Below, piece by piece: positions 1 to 7,108 of a stretch of DNA of 64,000 nt. A program made the position numbers and the translations under genes. A model generated the notes under the pieces. The model saw only the letters and a list, made by a program, of their open reading frames with translations, made no database searches and was not told where the DNA came from. The number at the start of each line of letters is the position of its first letter. Within the stretch, counting starts at the first letter, position 1. The stretch spans positions 1 through 64,000 of the forward strand of contig DAOQUL010000010.1 in the NCBI GenBank assembly GCA_035341015.1, read 5' to 3'. The DNA comes from JAKQIM01 sp029557965. Lineage in GTDB: Bacteria > Chloroflexota > Anaerolineae > Anaerolineales > UBA4823.

Positions 1-1416
1 TTGGTGGCGATTGCAATGATCGCCATGGTCACGGCGGTGTGGGGCATGCTTTCGGGCCCGATGGCAGAATGGGGTGTGCGCGAGGTGGTGGTGAGGCTCT
101 TGGGGATGGATATGGTGCAGGCCGAGCGAGAAGGGCGCATTATCATCCTGTACCACTCGATCGCTATGGCTGTCATTGCCATTGAGGTGTACATGGTCAC
201 CAGCTTGTTGGCCATGAAGACCTTCTATAAGATGGCTGTTCGGGCGCTGATTACGGTAGGGTACCTGGTGACGATGATTTTTGGCCTGGTCTTCGCTTAT
301 TTTGGCCATAACTGGGCTTTTCATGGTCTGTATATTGGTGGATTGACCCTGATCTTTTTTGCGGGGGTGTTGTTGGTGATTGCACTTTGGCCGTGGGACC
401 CTGCTTATCAAAATATAGACCGGTCTTATGCGCATGCCGGGAAATTGGACCTTGAGCGTACCGCCTTTTTTGCCACAGCCTTAACCACGGTGCTCTCGGC
501 GCTTTTTGGGGCGGTACCGGGCTCGTTCTTCGGCAATGGGTTTGAGGTTTTCCTGGCTGAAAACATCATCCGTTATCCTGAAAAGAGCACCATGGAGTAT
601 TCTGTCATCGGACACCTGCACATTATGCTGGCGCTGATCTGTATCATGATCACGCTCATTGTGGGCCGCTGGCTGAACTTCAAGGGCCTCTTGCACAAGA
701 TTGCCATGCCGTTGATGATCTTGGGCACGATTGTGCTGAACCTGGGGGTGTGGGGTGTGGTTACGCCGCTGGAGCCGATTGCCCATATGATCATCTATGT
801 TGGCGCCACGCCTTCTATGGTGGCGGCTTTGCTCTTGCTCATCTGGAGCTGGGACAAACTGGTGAAAGATGGTACGGCGCACATCCAGAAGCCCAACGTT
901 GGACAGAAGCTCAGCGCGCTCTTGCGTGATCCGCTAAAATTTGGTCCTACCTGGCAGATGTTGTTTATGAACTTCACAACCAGTGGTTTAGGTATTTTCA
1001 TGGCCGTCAAGCTGGATGAAATTTTCCGCGTGTGGCCGGCACGTGAGGAGCGGATCGAGCTGACGGGACATTGGCATGTTCTTTCGGCCATCGTAGCTAC
1101 GATCATCCTGATGTACTATGGCGATATGATTGGGCTGAAAGGCAAGATCCGTCAGTTATACGGTTGGAGTATCATTATCCTTTCAGATATCGCCTTCGCG
1201 GCGGTCACGGTTTTTGAAATGAAACGCTTGTTCATCAGCGAGGCAGAACAACAGCCACTGGTCAATGTGTTGATGTATGCCATGGATTTTGGCCTGGCGA
1301 TGCTGCTGCTCCTGTTAGCCATTGTGATGGTCTGGAGGCTGGTTGACCTGTTCAAGGCTAAGGGACGCTGGAGCGAAGAAGTCGATCACGAGCTTTTGCA
1401 GGAGGTGTCAAAATGA
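1..1416 (+). CDS. 12-TM haem-copper oxidase subunit I-like membrane protein (5' end may be truncated)
   Basis: About 12 hydrophobic segments span the 471 residues, the topology of haem-copper oxidase (HCO) subunit I. The pattern at His357-x-His359 followed by VLSAI resembles the TM10 motif of HCOs (HFHYVLS), where the two His bind the high-spin and low-spin haems. His52 in the second segment could be the low-spin partner. A second HxH pair lies at 205/207 in the sixth segment. The usual CuB ligands (HPEVY in TM6, the HH pair in TM7) are not visible, so this is either a divergent HCO relative or a haem protein of another kind. The downstream haem O synthase-like gene supports a respiratory role. 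The frame opens with TTG at base 1, which may be an internal codon of a gene starting before the window. The stop overlaps the next start (ATGA). Family assignment is inference; the membrane topology is direct. Confidence 0.6.
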   Translation: MVAIAMIAMVTAVWGMLSGPMAEWGVREVVVRLLGMDMVQAEREGRIIILYHSIAMAVIAIEVYMVTSLLAMKTFYKMAVRALITVGYLVTMIFGLVFAYFGHNWAFHGLYIGGLTLIFFAGVLLVIALWPWDPAYQNIDRSYAHAGKLDLERTAFFATALTTVLSALFGAVPGSFFGNGFEVFLAENIIRYPEKSTMEYSVIGHLHIMLALICIMITLIVGRWLNFKGLLHKIAMPLMILGTIVLNLGVWGVVTPLEPIAHMIIYVGATPSMVAALLLLIWSWDKLVKDGTAHIQKPNVGQKLSALLRDPLKFGPTWQMLFMNFTTSGLGIFMAVKLDEIFRVWPAREERIELTGHWHVLSAIVATIILMYYGDMIGLKGKIRQLYGWSIIILSDIAFAAVTVFEMKRLFISEAEQQPLVNVLMYAMDFGLAMLLLLLAIVMVWRLVDLFKAKGRWSEEVDHELLQEVSK

Positions 1417-2303
1417 AGCGAGTTCTTCCTGCTGTTATCCTGTTGCTTGCTCTTCTGACCGCCTGCGCAGCGGTTGACCTGAATGCCCCGCTGCCGGTTT
1501 ACGATACCGGGGTGGACCCAAATGCGTGGGTGCAGATCCCGGCGGGCGAATTCTACTTCGGCCAGCACGAAGATGTTGTGGAGACTGCGGCTTATGAAAT
1601 CATGGTTACCGACGTTACGACCGCGCAGTACGCAGATTTCCTTAACCAGGCGCTGGCAGGTGCTTACGTGAAGGTGGATGGCAAACAGGTTGTGGGTTAC
1701 TATCCGGGCGATGTCTTCCATGGGGTCAAGCACGAGGAACCTATCGAAGCTGGGGATTGGATATTCGTTCCGCTTGACGATCCTGCACAGCGCATCCAAT
1801 TTGATGGCACCACGTTCACTGTCCAACCCGGGTATGAAAACCATCCCATGAGCATGGTGAGCTGGTTTGGGGCGCTTGGCTACTGCCAGTATAACGATTG
1901 GCGGCTGCCAAGCGAGATGGAGTGGGAGAAGGCCGGGCGTGGAACGGATACTCGTCCCTTACCCTGGGGCGAGGGGATTTTGCGTGAGAATGCCAATTTC
2001 TACGCCAGCCGGGATCCGTTCGAAGATATGGGCTCTTTTGGCTCTCGCACTACACCGGTGGGCTTTTACAATGGGAATACATATGATGGTTATGTGACCC
2101 TTGACTCGGTTTCGCCTTATGGGTTGTATGATATGGCAGGCAATGTGTGGCAGTGGACGGGTGACGTGTATGAAGGGATGCATTACCGCTTCATGCGCGG
2201 CGGCTCGAAAGATACCTACGAGATGGATTTGAGATTGTGGGTGCGTAATAATGCTACGCCCACTTACTTCAGTCCGGGCGTAGGTTTCCGCTGTGCGCGG
2301 TGA
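1413..2303 (+). CDS. Lipoprotein with formylglycine-generating-enzyme (SUMF1/FGE-sulfatase) fold
   Basis: A signal peptide with lipobox LTAC (Cys18) predicts an exported, lipid-anchored protein. The mature part is a single FGE-sulfatase domain: IPAGEF near residue 46, the VTDVTTAQYADF segment, NHPMSMVSW, RLPSEMEWEKAGRG, YDMAGNVWQW and the terminal RGGS...GFRC. Genuine formylglycine-generating enzymes carry a Cys pair after RGGS that binds copper and does the oxidation. Here the RGGSKDTYEMDLRLW stretch has none, so it is probably a structural or binding member of the family. Its ATG overlaps the stop of the oxidase-like gene by 4 bases, which implies translational coupling and a shared job at the membrane, perhaps as an extracytoplasmic accessory subunit. 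No partner can be named from sequence. Confidence 0.8.
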   Translation: MKRVLPAVILLLALLTACAAVDLNAPLPVYDTGVDPNAWVQIPAGEFYFGQHEDVVETAAYEIMVTDVTTAQYADFLNQALAGAYVKVDGKQVVGYYPGDVFHGVKHEEPIEAGDWIFVPLDDPAQRIQFDGTTFTVQPGYENHPMSMVSWFGALGYCQYNDWRLPSEMEWEKAGRGTDTRPLPWGEGILRENANFYASRDPFEDMGSFGSRTTPVGFYNGNTYDGYVTLDSVSPYGLYDMAGNVWQWTGDVYEGMHYRFMRGGSKDTYEMDLRLWVRNNATPTYFSPGVGFRCAR

Positions 2304-2313
2304 TCGATGATAA

Positions 2314-2348
2314 ACCAGGTGAGGCGGGTTCTGTGCGCCTCACCTGGT
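2314..2348 (+). terminator. Perfect 12-bp hairpin without U-tract
   Basis: ACCAGGTGAGGC (2314-2325) pairs perfectly with 2337-2348 across an 11-base loop, directly after the lipoprotein stop. The sequence that follows is not T-rich, so it may be a terminator-like or mRNA-stabilising stem. It argues against a prenyltransferase start at 2307, which lies before the hairpin. Confidence 0.55.
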
Positions 2349-2369
2349 CTTAAAGGTAGGAGTGGACAC

Positions 2370-3224
2370 ATGAAGATATTAATGGCAAAAATCCGTCTCT
2401 ATTGGCCATTGGTCAAGAGCCTGCAAACCGGCTTACTGGTATCTACCGGGTTGGCAGGTTATATGAGCGCCCGCTGCCCGGTTTTCAACTTGCCTACTCT
2501 GGCTGGGCTGCTAGTCAGCCTGGTGGCATCCATCAGCGGCAGTACGATTCTCAATATGTGGTGGGACCGCGATATCGATGCAAGAATGGGCCGTACACGA
2601 AAACGCCCCCTGGCTTCTGGCAAGGTGAATCCTGTAGAAGCTTTGCGGGTTGGATTGGTGCTCTCAGCATTGGGCGTGGGCCTGGCATTGGTAATGGATA
2701 TTGGGTATGGGTTGGTCATTTTTGCCGGGTTGTTCTTCGACGTAGTTGTGTATACCATGTGGCTTAAGCGGCGTACCTGTTGGAGCATTGTGTGGGGCGG
2801 TATTGCCGGCGGTATGCCCATTTTAGCTGGGCGAGTGTTGGGGGTGGGCGGCCTGGACGGAATCGGGCTGCTGCTTTCTATAGGCGTTCTATTATGGATA
2901 CCGACTCACATCTTGACCTTTAGCATGCGTTATTTTGATGATTACCGGTCTGCCAGGGTGCCAACCTTCCCGTCGACTTACGGATTTGGTGTTACGCGTG
3001 CCACAATTGCAACATCAAGTGTACTGGCGGCACTGGCGATGGGCTTGGCTGGCTGGGGCATTGGTATGCAATGGGGCTTTCTGCGATTATTGGGGGTTCT
3101 ATCTACCGGCTTGCTCATCTTGGCGGTCAGCATGATCTGGCGGCCATCAGAGCGGGTCAACTATGGGTTGTTCAAGTATGCTTCGCTCTATATGCTGTCG
3201 GCGATGTTGTTGATGATGATCTAA
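2370..3224 (+). CDS. ctaB: Protoheme IX farnesyltransferase-like (haem O synthase), UbiA superfamily
   Basis: This is an intramembrane prenyltransferase that would attach farnesyl to haem b to give haem O for terminal oxidases. The first Asp-rich motif NMWWDRDIDARMGRTRKRPL matches the CtaB/CyoE signature. The second, MRYFDDYRSARVPTFP, corresponds to the CtaB motif YxxDYxxAGVPMLP. Eight or nine hydrophobic helices fill the rest, and 284 residues is normal for the family. The start at ATG 2370 has AGGAG 5 bases upstream; an in-frame ATG at 2307 precedes the strong hairpin and is less likely. It follows the oxidase-like and FGE-fold genes, which fits maturation of a haem protein encoded there. 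In the second motif the usual Gly-Ile/Val-Pro-Met is Arg-Val-Pro-Thr, so it is a slightly divergent member. Confidence 0.85.
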   Translation: MKILMAKIRLYWPLVKSLQTGLLVSTGLAGYMSARCPVFNLPTLAGLLVSLVASISGSTILNMWWDRDIDARMGRTRKRPLASGKVNPVEALRVGLVLSALGVGLALVMDIGYGLVIFAGLFFDVVVYTMWLKRRTCWSIVWGGIAGGMPILAGRVLGVGGLDGIGLLLSIGVLLWIPTHILTFSMRYFDDYRSARVPTFPSTYGFGVTRATIATSSVLAALAMGLAGWGIGMQWGFLRLLGVLSTGLLILAVSMIWRPSERVNYGLFKYASLYMLSAMLLMMI

Positions 3225-3240
3225 GGAGTAAGCTAGCAGT

Positions 3241-3846
3241 ATGAAAATGTCGGTTTTGGATCGGATTCTACTGTTTGCCACGGGGTTGCTGGCGGCTTAC
3301 CAGGTGGCGGTGGGCATTGACGGTTTTGACACAGTCCCGATTATTGCTTATACCACCGCGTTTGGGGTTCTCTTGATTGCGGGTTTGTTATTGATCATCT
3401 TGGGTTTTGACGTATTGGATGCACCCATTGTGGTAGTCATTTCTACCATCATCCCGCTGGCATTGTCGTTAGGCCTGGTGTGGCAGCATCTCCCAGCATA
3501 CCGTAGCGCATACCTGGCTTTTGTTATTCTTGGTTTGCTGGCGGTTATTGTTAGCCGTACCGTTCCGATTCCGGGCAGGCTGCCGGTCATGATCCTGGCA
3601 TTGGTGCATGGATTGGCTGGCATAATCATTTTCTTGCTTCCCATATGGCTGGCACTACAAAGTAGAATGGGGACAGCTTTCTCTCTGGTTGGGGTGGGCG
3701 GGGCATTGATCGGTGCTGGCGGGCTTTTGCTTTCCTTCTTGAAGGCTGGCAAGCCTATTCTTGCGCGCACAACCATCCTTAGGATTTTGCCTGGGCTGCT
3801 ACTGCTCATGACCATTTGTTTTGTCGCGGGCTTTGTGTTTGGGTAG
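3241..3846 (+). CDS. Small polytopic membrane protein, unknown function
   Basis: The 201 residues are almost entirely hydrophobic, with about six membrane helices and very few charged residues. No motif is recognised. ATG 3241 is preceded by AAGGAG at 3223-3228, which overlaps the stop of the ctaB-like gene, and the gap is only 16 bases, so the two are surely co-transcribed. It is followed by a terminator hairpin, making it the last gene of the oxidase-like operon. A role as assembly factor or minor subunit is only inference from position. Confidence 0.75.
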   Translation: MKMSVLDRILLFATGLLAAYQVAVGIDGFDTVPIIAYTTAFGVLLIAGLLLIILGFDVLDAPIVVVISTIIPLALSLGLVWQHLPAYRSAYLAFVILGLLAVIVSRTVPIPGRLPVMILALVHGLAGIIIFLLPIWLALQSRMGTAFSLVGVGGALIGAGGLLLSFLKAGKPILARTTILRILPGLLLLMTICFVAGFVFG

Positions 3847-3922
3847 CGGCGTGTGATGGCACAGGGGTTATTTCGCGGCAAATGAGATGTGCCGAATGGT
3901 CTTAAGCTAAAACTCTGATGCA

Positions 3923-3954
3923 AAAACTCCCAATCCTAGAGGAAAGGGAGTTTT
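3923..3954. terminator. Bidirectional terminator between the oxidase-like operon and tRNA-Leu
   Basis: AAAACTCCC (3923-3931) pairs with GGGAGTTTT (3946-3954), loop 14. Read on the minus strand the stem ends in TTTTTG, suiting termination of tRNA-Leu. On the plus strand it is followed by GGTTTTG and closes the operon ending at 3846. Confidence 0.75.
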
Positions 3955-3963
3955 GGTTTTGAG

Positions 3964-4045
3964 TGGGGAAGAGGGGAATCGAACCCCTACGCCTTGCGGC
4001 ACATGATCCTAAGTCATGCCTGTCTGCCAATTCCAGCACTTCCCC
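3964..4045 (-). tRNA. tRNA-Leu (anticodon TAG)
   Basis: On the minus strand a 7-bp acceptor stem (GGGGAAG/CTTCCCC) with discriminator A, a T-arm AGGGG-TTCGATT-CCCCT, and an anticodon stem CATGA/TCATG around the loop CTTAGGA give anticodon TAG (reads CUA, Leu). The class II variable arm GCCGCAAGGC confirms a leucine-type tRNA. CCA is not encoded. Confidence 0.95.
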
Positions 4046-4055
4046 GCGAAAGCAA

Positions 4056-4084
4056 ATTATAAGCGAGAGAAGGGAGACCGTCAA
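4056..4084 (-). promoter_or_regulatory. Promoter of tRNA-Leu: TTGACG-N17-TATAAT
   Basis: On the minus strand a -35 TTGACG (4079-4084) and a perfect -10 TATAAT (4056-4061) are 17 bases apart. Transcription would start about 4049, just upstream of the mature 5' end at 4045. This is a standard housekeeping-sigma promoter. Confidence 0.85.
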
Positions 4085-4134
4085 TAAATCGAGTATAATC
4101 GGGCGGTTGTTCGATTATACTTTTGGAGGCAATC

Positions 4135-4548
4135 TTGGGTAGAGTAATCAATCCTGAAACCGCTGCTAAGGAGCGCACACAATTGGAACGCGGCATCGTT
4201 TTGGCCTTGCGCGAGCTGATGCGCCAGGCCGAACCGGATGCGCACACCCGTGATATGGCAGCTTTCATTGCGCTAGCGCTAGAAGCTATCTGGGCTACGA
4301 TCGATTCCTCGGTAGTGGCATGGGAGAAGCGTGGTTATTGGATTAAAGCCGATCGTTTTCGCATGGAGTGGATGTGGTCGGAGCAGCTTGGAAAAAACAT
4401 GCGCCAGGCAGTGCTGGCAGAAGATTGGGGAAAGATTGCCCAGCTTTCTGCTCAGGTGGCGGTGCGTTTGAGCGATGTTAAACTGCCGCAGCGCCATCGC
4501 CTGGGTACCCCATGGGTTGGGGCGTGGCAGCGCTTATCCGAAGGCTAA
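4135..4548 (+). CDS. Conserved hypothetical, mostly helical cytoplasmic protein
   Basis: A protein of about 137 residues with no signal peptide or membrane segment. It is predicted to be largely alpha-helical and rich in Trp and charged residues (IWATIDSSVVAWEKRGYW and DRFRMEWMWSEQ near the middle). I do not recognise the family. The start chosen is TTG 4135 because GGAGG (4125-4129) sits 5 bases upstream; TTG 4123 overlaps that SD. A TATAAT at 4094-4099 could be its -10 but lacks a good -35. It stands alone between tRNA-Leu and the convergent prs gene. Confidence 0.7.
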   Translation: MGRVINPETAAKERTQLERGIVLALRELMRQAEPDAHTRDMAAFIALALEAIWATIDSSVVAWEKRGYWIKADRFRMEWMWSEQLGKNMRQAVLAEDWGKIAQLSAQVAVRLSDVKLPQRHRLGTPWVGAWQRLSEG

Positions 4549-4566
4549 TCTTAGTTTTGTTATAAC

Positions 4567-4599
4567 ATTCCTGGCGGCCAGGTCATGGCCGCCAGGAAT
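4567..4599. terminator. Perfect 14-bp hairpin between convergent genes
   Basis: ATTCCTGGCGGCCA (4567-4580) pairs perfectly with 4586-4599, loop of 5. It lies between the hypothetical gene ending at 4548 and prs ending at 4638, so it can serve both directions. Neither side has a long T-run. Confidence 0.7.
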
Positions 4600-4637
4600 A
4601 TGGATGTGGATTGTAGGAGATTTAGTACCTGGAAAAG

Positions 4638-5594
4638 TTAGAGATTGGCTACAACAAGCTTCCCCGAGATACTTAAGCCTTCGTGGATGCGGTAAACGAT
4701 ATCGGCCAGCAAGGGGGCGATTGAAAGTACTTCGACTTTCGGATGGCTTTTTTCAGGCGGGACCGGCAGCGTATTGGTGACAACCAACTTCTCAATCCGG
4801 TCATCCTGATCTAATATCTCCAGCGCGCTTGGCAGCAGAACCGGGTGCGTGATGGAAAAGCAGGCTTTACCTTCGGCCCCGGCTTTATAAAGGTCATCGA
4901 TTTGTTTGAGGACACTGCCTCCCGCCATTAGGTCGTCAACGACGATGGGCCGCCGACCTTTGATATCGCCAACGATATGGGTGGTTTTGACATCGGTGAA
5001 ACCGGTGCGCCTTTTGTGCATGACCACCAATGGCAGATCTAATAAGCCGGCGTAACGACCAGCCAGGGTAGCCCGGCCAACATCGGGGCTGACAATAGCT
5101 GCATTTTCAAATTCTGGCTTGCGGAAATAATTGCTCAGTAAAGGTAAGGCAGTCAGGGGATCGACAGGGATGTTAAAGAAACCCTGGATGGCGGGGTTAT
5201 GAATATCAACAAAGATCACGCGACTGGCGCCTTGTTTCTCTAACAAATTTGCAACCACGCGAGCGCTGATGGCTTCGCGCCCGCGCGCCATGCGGTCTTG
5301 GCGCGCATATGGGAAATAGGGCATTACTACGCTGATACTGTGGGCACTGGCCCGCCGGAGCGCATCCAGGTACAGCAGCAATTCCATCAGGTGATCGTTT
5401 ACCGGCGATCCACAGGGTTGCACCAGGAAAATGTCCTGGTCGCGTACGGCCTCGTCGATGGTGATGTACATTTCTGTATCGCTAAATTGGCGGGTAGTCG
5501 ATTGCCCGAGCGGGACCCCTAGAATAGAGGCGAGTTCTTTTGCAAGGGTAGGGTGGGCAGAGCCAGAAAAGATGCGTAGAGGGTGGTTAGACAT
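4638..5594 (-). CDS. prs: Ribose-phosphate pyrophosphokinase (PRPP synthetase)
   Basis: Makes PRPP from ribose 5-phosphate and ATP, feeding purine, pyrimidine, His, Trp and NAD synthesis; it would supply the Hpt encoded at 34740. Visible motifs are RQFSDTEMY (canonical RFSDGE region), YFPYARQDRMARGR (ATP and ribose-phosphate site), VDIHNPAIQGFF and the catalytic flexible loop HKRRTGFTDVKTTHIVGD. Length 318 is normal. The PRPP-binding loop is odd: VVDDLMAGGSVL, one residue shorter than the usual VDD(M/I)(I/V)DTGGT, with Asp-Thr replaced by Ala. The core fold is unmistakable, but this altered loop makes substrate handling or regulation worth testing. ATG 5594 starts MSNHPLRIF, and a promoter with a leader of about 140 bases lies upstream. 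Confidence 0.93.
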   Translation of the reverse strand: MSNHPLRIFSGSAHPTLAKELASILGVPLGQSTTRQFSDTEMYITIDEAVRDQDIFLVQPCGSPVNDHLMELLLYLDALRRASAHSISVVMPYFPYARQDRMARGREAISARVVANLLEKQGASRVIFVDIHNPAIQGFFNIPVDPLTALPLLSNYFRKPEFENAAIVSPDVGRATLAGRYAGLLDLPLVVMHKRRTGFTDVKTTHIVGDIKGRRPIVVDDLMAGGSVLKQIDDLYKAGAEGKACFSITHPVLLPSALEILDQDDRIEKLVVTNTLPVPPEKSHPKVEVLSIAPLLADIVYRIHEGLSISGKLVVANL

Positions 5595-5743
5595 AAGTCA
5601 AAAGTTTCCTTGAGTGTTGATGTGAGCGAATTGATTTCTCTATGATTGTATCCGCAAATTGGGGTAGGTGAACCATCCATTTTCATGACAATTATCACAA
5701 ATGGTAGGTGGTTTAAACGAATGAGTGACAATTCTCCTGCTTC

Positions 5744-5772
5744 AGTATAGAGGAGAGCTGCCAGATATGCAA
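5744..5772 (-). promoter_or_regulatory. Candidate prs promoter: TTGCAT-N17-TATACT
   Basis: On the minus strand TTGCAT (5767-5772) and TATACT (5744-5749) are separated by 17 bases. The start point would be near 5737, giving prs a leader of about 140 bases. No riboswitch fold is recognised in that leader. Confidence 0.55.
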
Positions 5773-5869
5773 GTGATGTAATACTTAATTTTATCCTTAA
5801 TCTTGGTTTTACTTTGTTTGCTTAGCACCTATCTAGAAAATAACCCCCAAAGATGGATGGATCCTTCGT

Positions 5870-7012
5870 TTACCAGAATGAAGGCTGGAAAGCAGGGCGG
5901 ATGCCGTTTAATAAAATGAAGGGTGCGGCACGCTTGGGATTGATCCCCAGGCTGCGGAGTTCGGCCAGTGCCTGTAGACGATTGCGACGGCGGGCGGTGA
6001 TAATGGCATTGGCCCCTTTGGGACCAATGCCTGGCACCCGCAGCAGCTCATGGCGATCTGCGCGATTGATTTCGACCGGTCGTTCATTTAAATTGGCCTG
6101 TGCCCATGCCAGCTTGGGATCGGTATTTTGAGGTAAGTTGCCACTACCGTCAAAAGGCAACTCTTCCAGGCCAAAGCCATAATCCCTGAGTAAGAAAGAT
6201 GCTTCGTATAGCCGATTTTCTCGTACCTGTGGTGTGGCAGGTTGATTTTCAAGCGGTGTTTCAGGGATGGGGTTGAAGGCCGAGAAATAGGCTCTTTTTA
6301 GGCGCAGGTTTTGGTAAAGAAATTCAGTTGTTGAGAGCAGTTCAAGGTCTGTATCTCCGACAGCACCCACTACAAACTGGGTTACCGAAGACGGCCAATG
6401 CCCATTCCAACCTTTGTAAGCAGGTTGGCTTCGGCGGATCTCATCGATCCATCGAAGCGGCTGAAGAAGCTCTTCGATGAATTGTTTGCGAGGTGCCAGG
6501 CGAGACAATTTCTCAGTATTAGGGGCTTCCAGGTTGATGGAAACGCGGTCGGCTAACTGCATGGAGCGTTCGACCTGAGAGCGTTCTGCCCCGGGCATGA
6601 TCTTCAGGTGCAGGTAGCCGCGGTAATTCATGCGGTGACGCAGGATTTCGGCCGTGTCAAGCAATTTGTCTTGGGTCTGCAAGCCGCTATTGAAAACGCC
6701 AGAGCTCAGGAATATGCCTTCGACTGCGCCGGCGCGGTGCAGGGTCATGAATGTATTGGCGAATTCATCGGGCTGGAAGGATGCCCGGCGAAAATCTCGT
6801 CCTGAACGAAATGGGCAGTAGAAACAATTGCGCTCGCAAACAGAGGTCAACAACGTTTTGAGCATGGCTATCCGTTTGCCATTTGGCAAGGTGGCATGGC
6901 CCACCTCGATGGAATCACTTTTGCGCGCCGACAATTGTGGGCAGCCCACATCCTCGGCTGGCTCGAGATGCATTTGAGCGGTCAACAGCTTTAAGCGATT
7001 GATTGCTTCCAT
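5870..7012 (-). CDS. Radical-SAM protein of the putative DNA modification/repair family (UDG-linked type)
   Basis: The radical-SAM iron-sulphur motif is CERNCFYC (Cys-x3-Cys-x2-Cys), following MLKTLLTSV near residue 55. The C-terminus carries helix-hairpin-helix DNA-binding motifs (LLRVPGIGPKGANAIITAR and ALAELRSLGINPKRAAPFI), as in the family annotated as putative DNA modification/repair radical SAM protein. In many genomes that family sits next to a SAM-linked uracil-DNA glycosylase or a small DNA-metabolism partner; neither is adjacent here. The TATAAT box ends only 6 bases before ATG 7012, so the transcript probably begins at the start codon (leaderless). The substrate is unknown. Length 380 is slightly below common members of about 400-420. 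Confidence 0.85.
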   Translation of the reverse strand: MEAINRLKLLTAQMHLEPAEDVGCPQLSARKSDSIEVGHATLPNGKRIAMLKTLLTSVCERNCFYCPFRSGRDFRRASFQPDEFANTFMTLHRAGAVEGIFLSSGVFNSGLQTQDKLLDTAEILRHRMNYRGYLHLKIMPGAERSQVERSMQLADRVSINLEAPNTEKLSRLAPRKQFIEELLQPLRWIDEIRRSQPAYKGWNGHWPSSVTQFVVGAVGDTDLELLSTTEFLYQNLRLKRAYFSAFNPIPETPLENQPATPQVRENRLYEASFLLRDYGFGLEELPFDGSGNLPQNTDPKLAWAQANLNERPVEINRADRHELLRVPGIGPKGANAIITARRRNRLQALAELRSLGINPKRAAPFILLNGIRPAFQPSFW

Positions 7013-7018
7013 ACCTCA

Positions 7019-7046
7019 ATTATAGAACAAATGCTCTATTTGTCAA
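7019..7046 (-). promoter_or_regulatory. Leaderless-type promoter of the radical-SAM gene: TTGACA-N16-TATAAT
   Basis: On the minus strand perfect TTGACA (7041-7046) and TATAAT (7019-7024) boxes are 16 bases apart. Only 6 bases separate the -10 from ATG 7012, so initiation should fall on or next to the A of the ATG. Confidence 0.85.
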
Positions 7047-7061
7047 TCGGATTCGGAAAAT

Positions 7062-7092
7062 AAAAAGATGCGGCAGCGCGCCGCATCTTTTT
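7062..7092 (-). terminator. Rho-independent terminator of the dehydrogenase-CBS operon
   Basis: AAAAAGATGCGGC (7062-7074) pairs perfectly with 7080-7092, loop of 5. On the minus strand the stem runs into TTTTTATTTT, a classic intrinsic terminator 16 bases after the stop at 7109. Confidence 0.93.
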
Positions 7093-7108
7093 ATAATAAG
7101 CCAGATGT

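Noticed and set aside
5519..5731. A small protein gene in the prs leader on the minus strand
   Set aside because: Its frame overlaps the prs start, and the TTG start sits too close to the AGGAG; no family is recognised.
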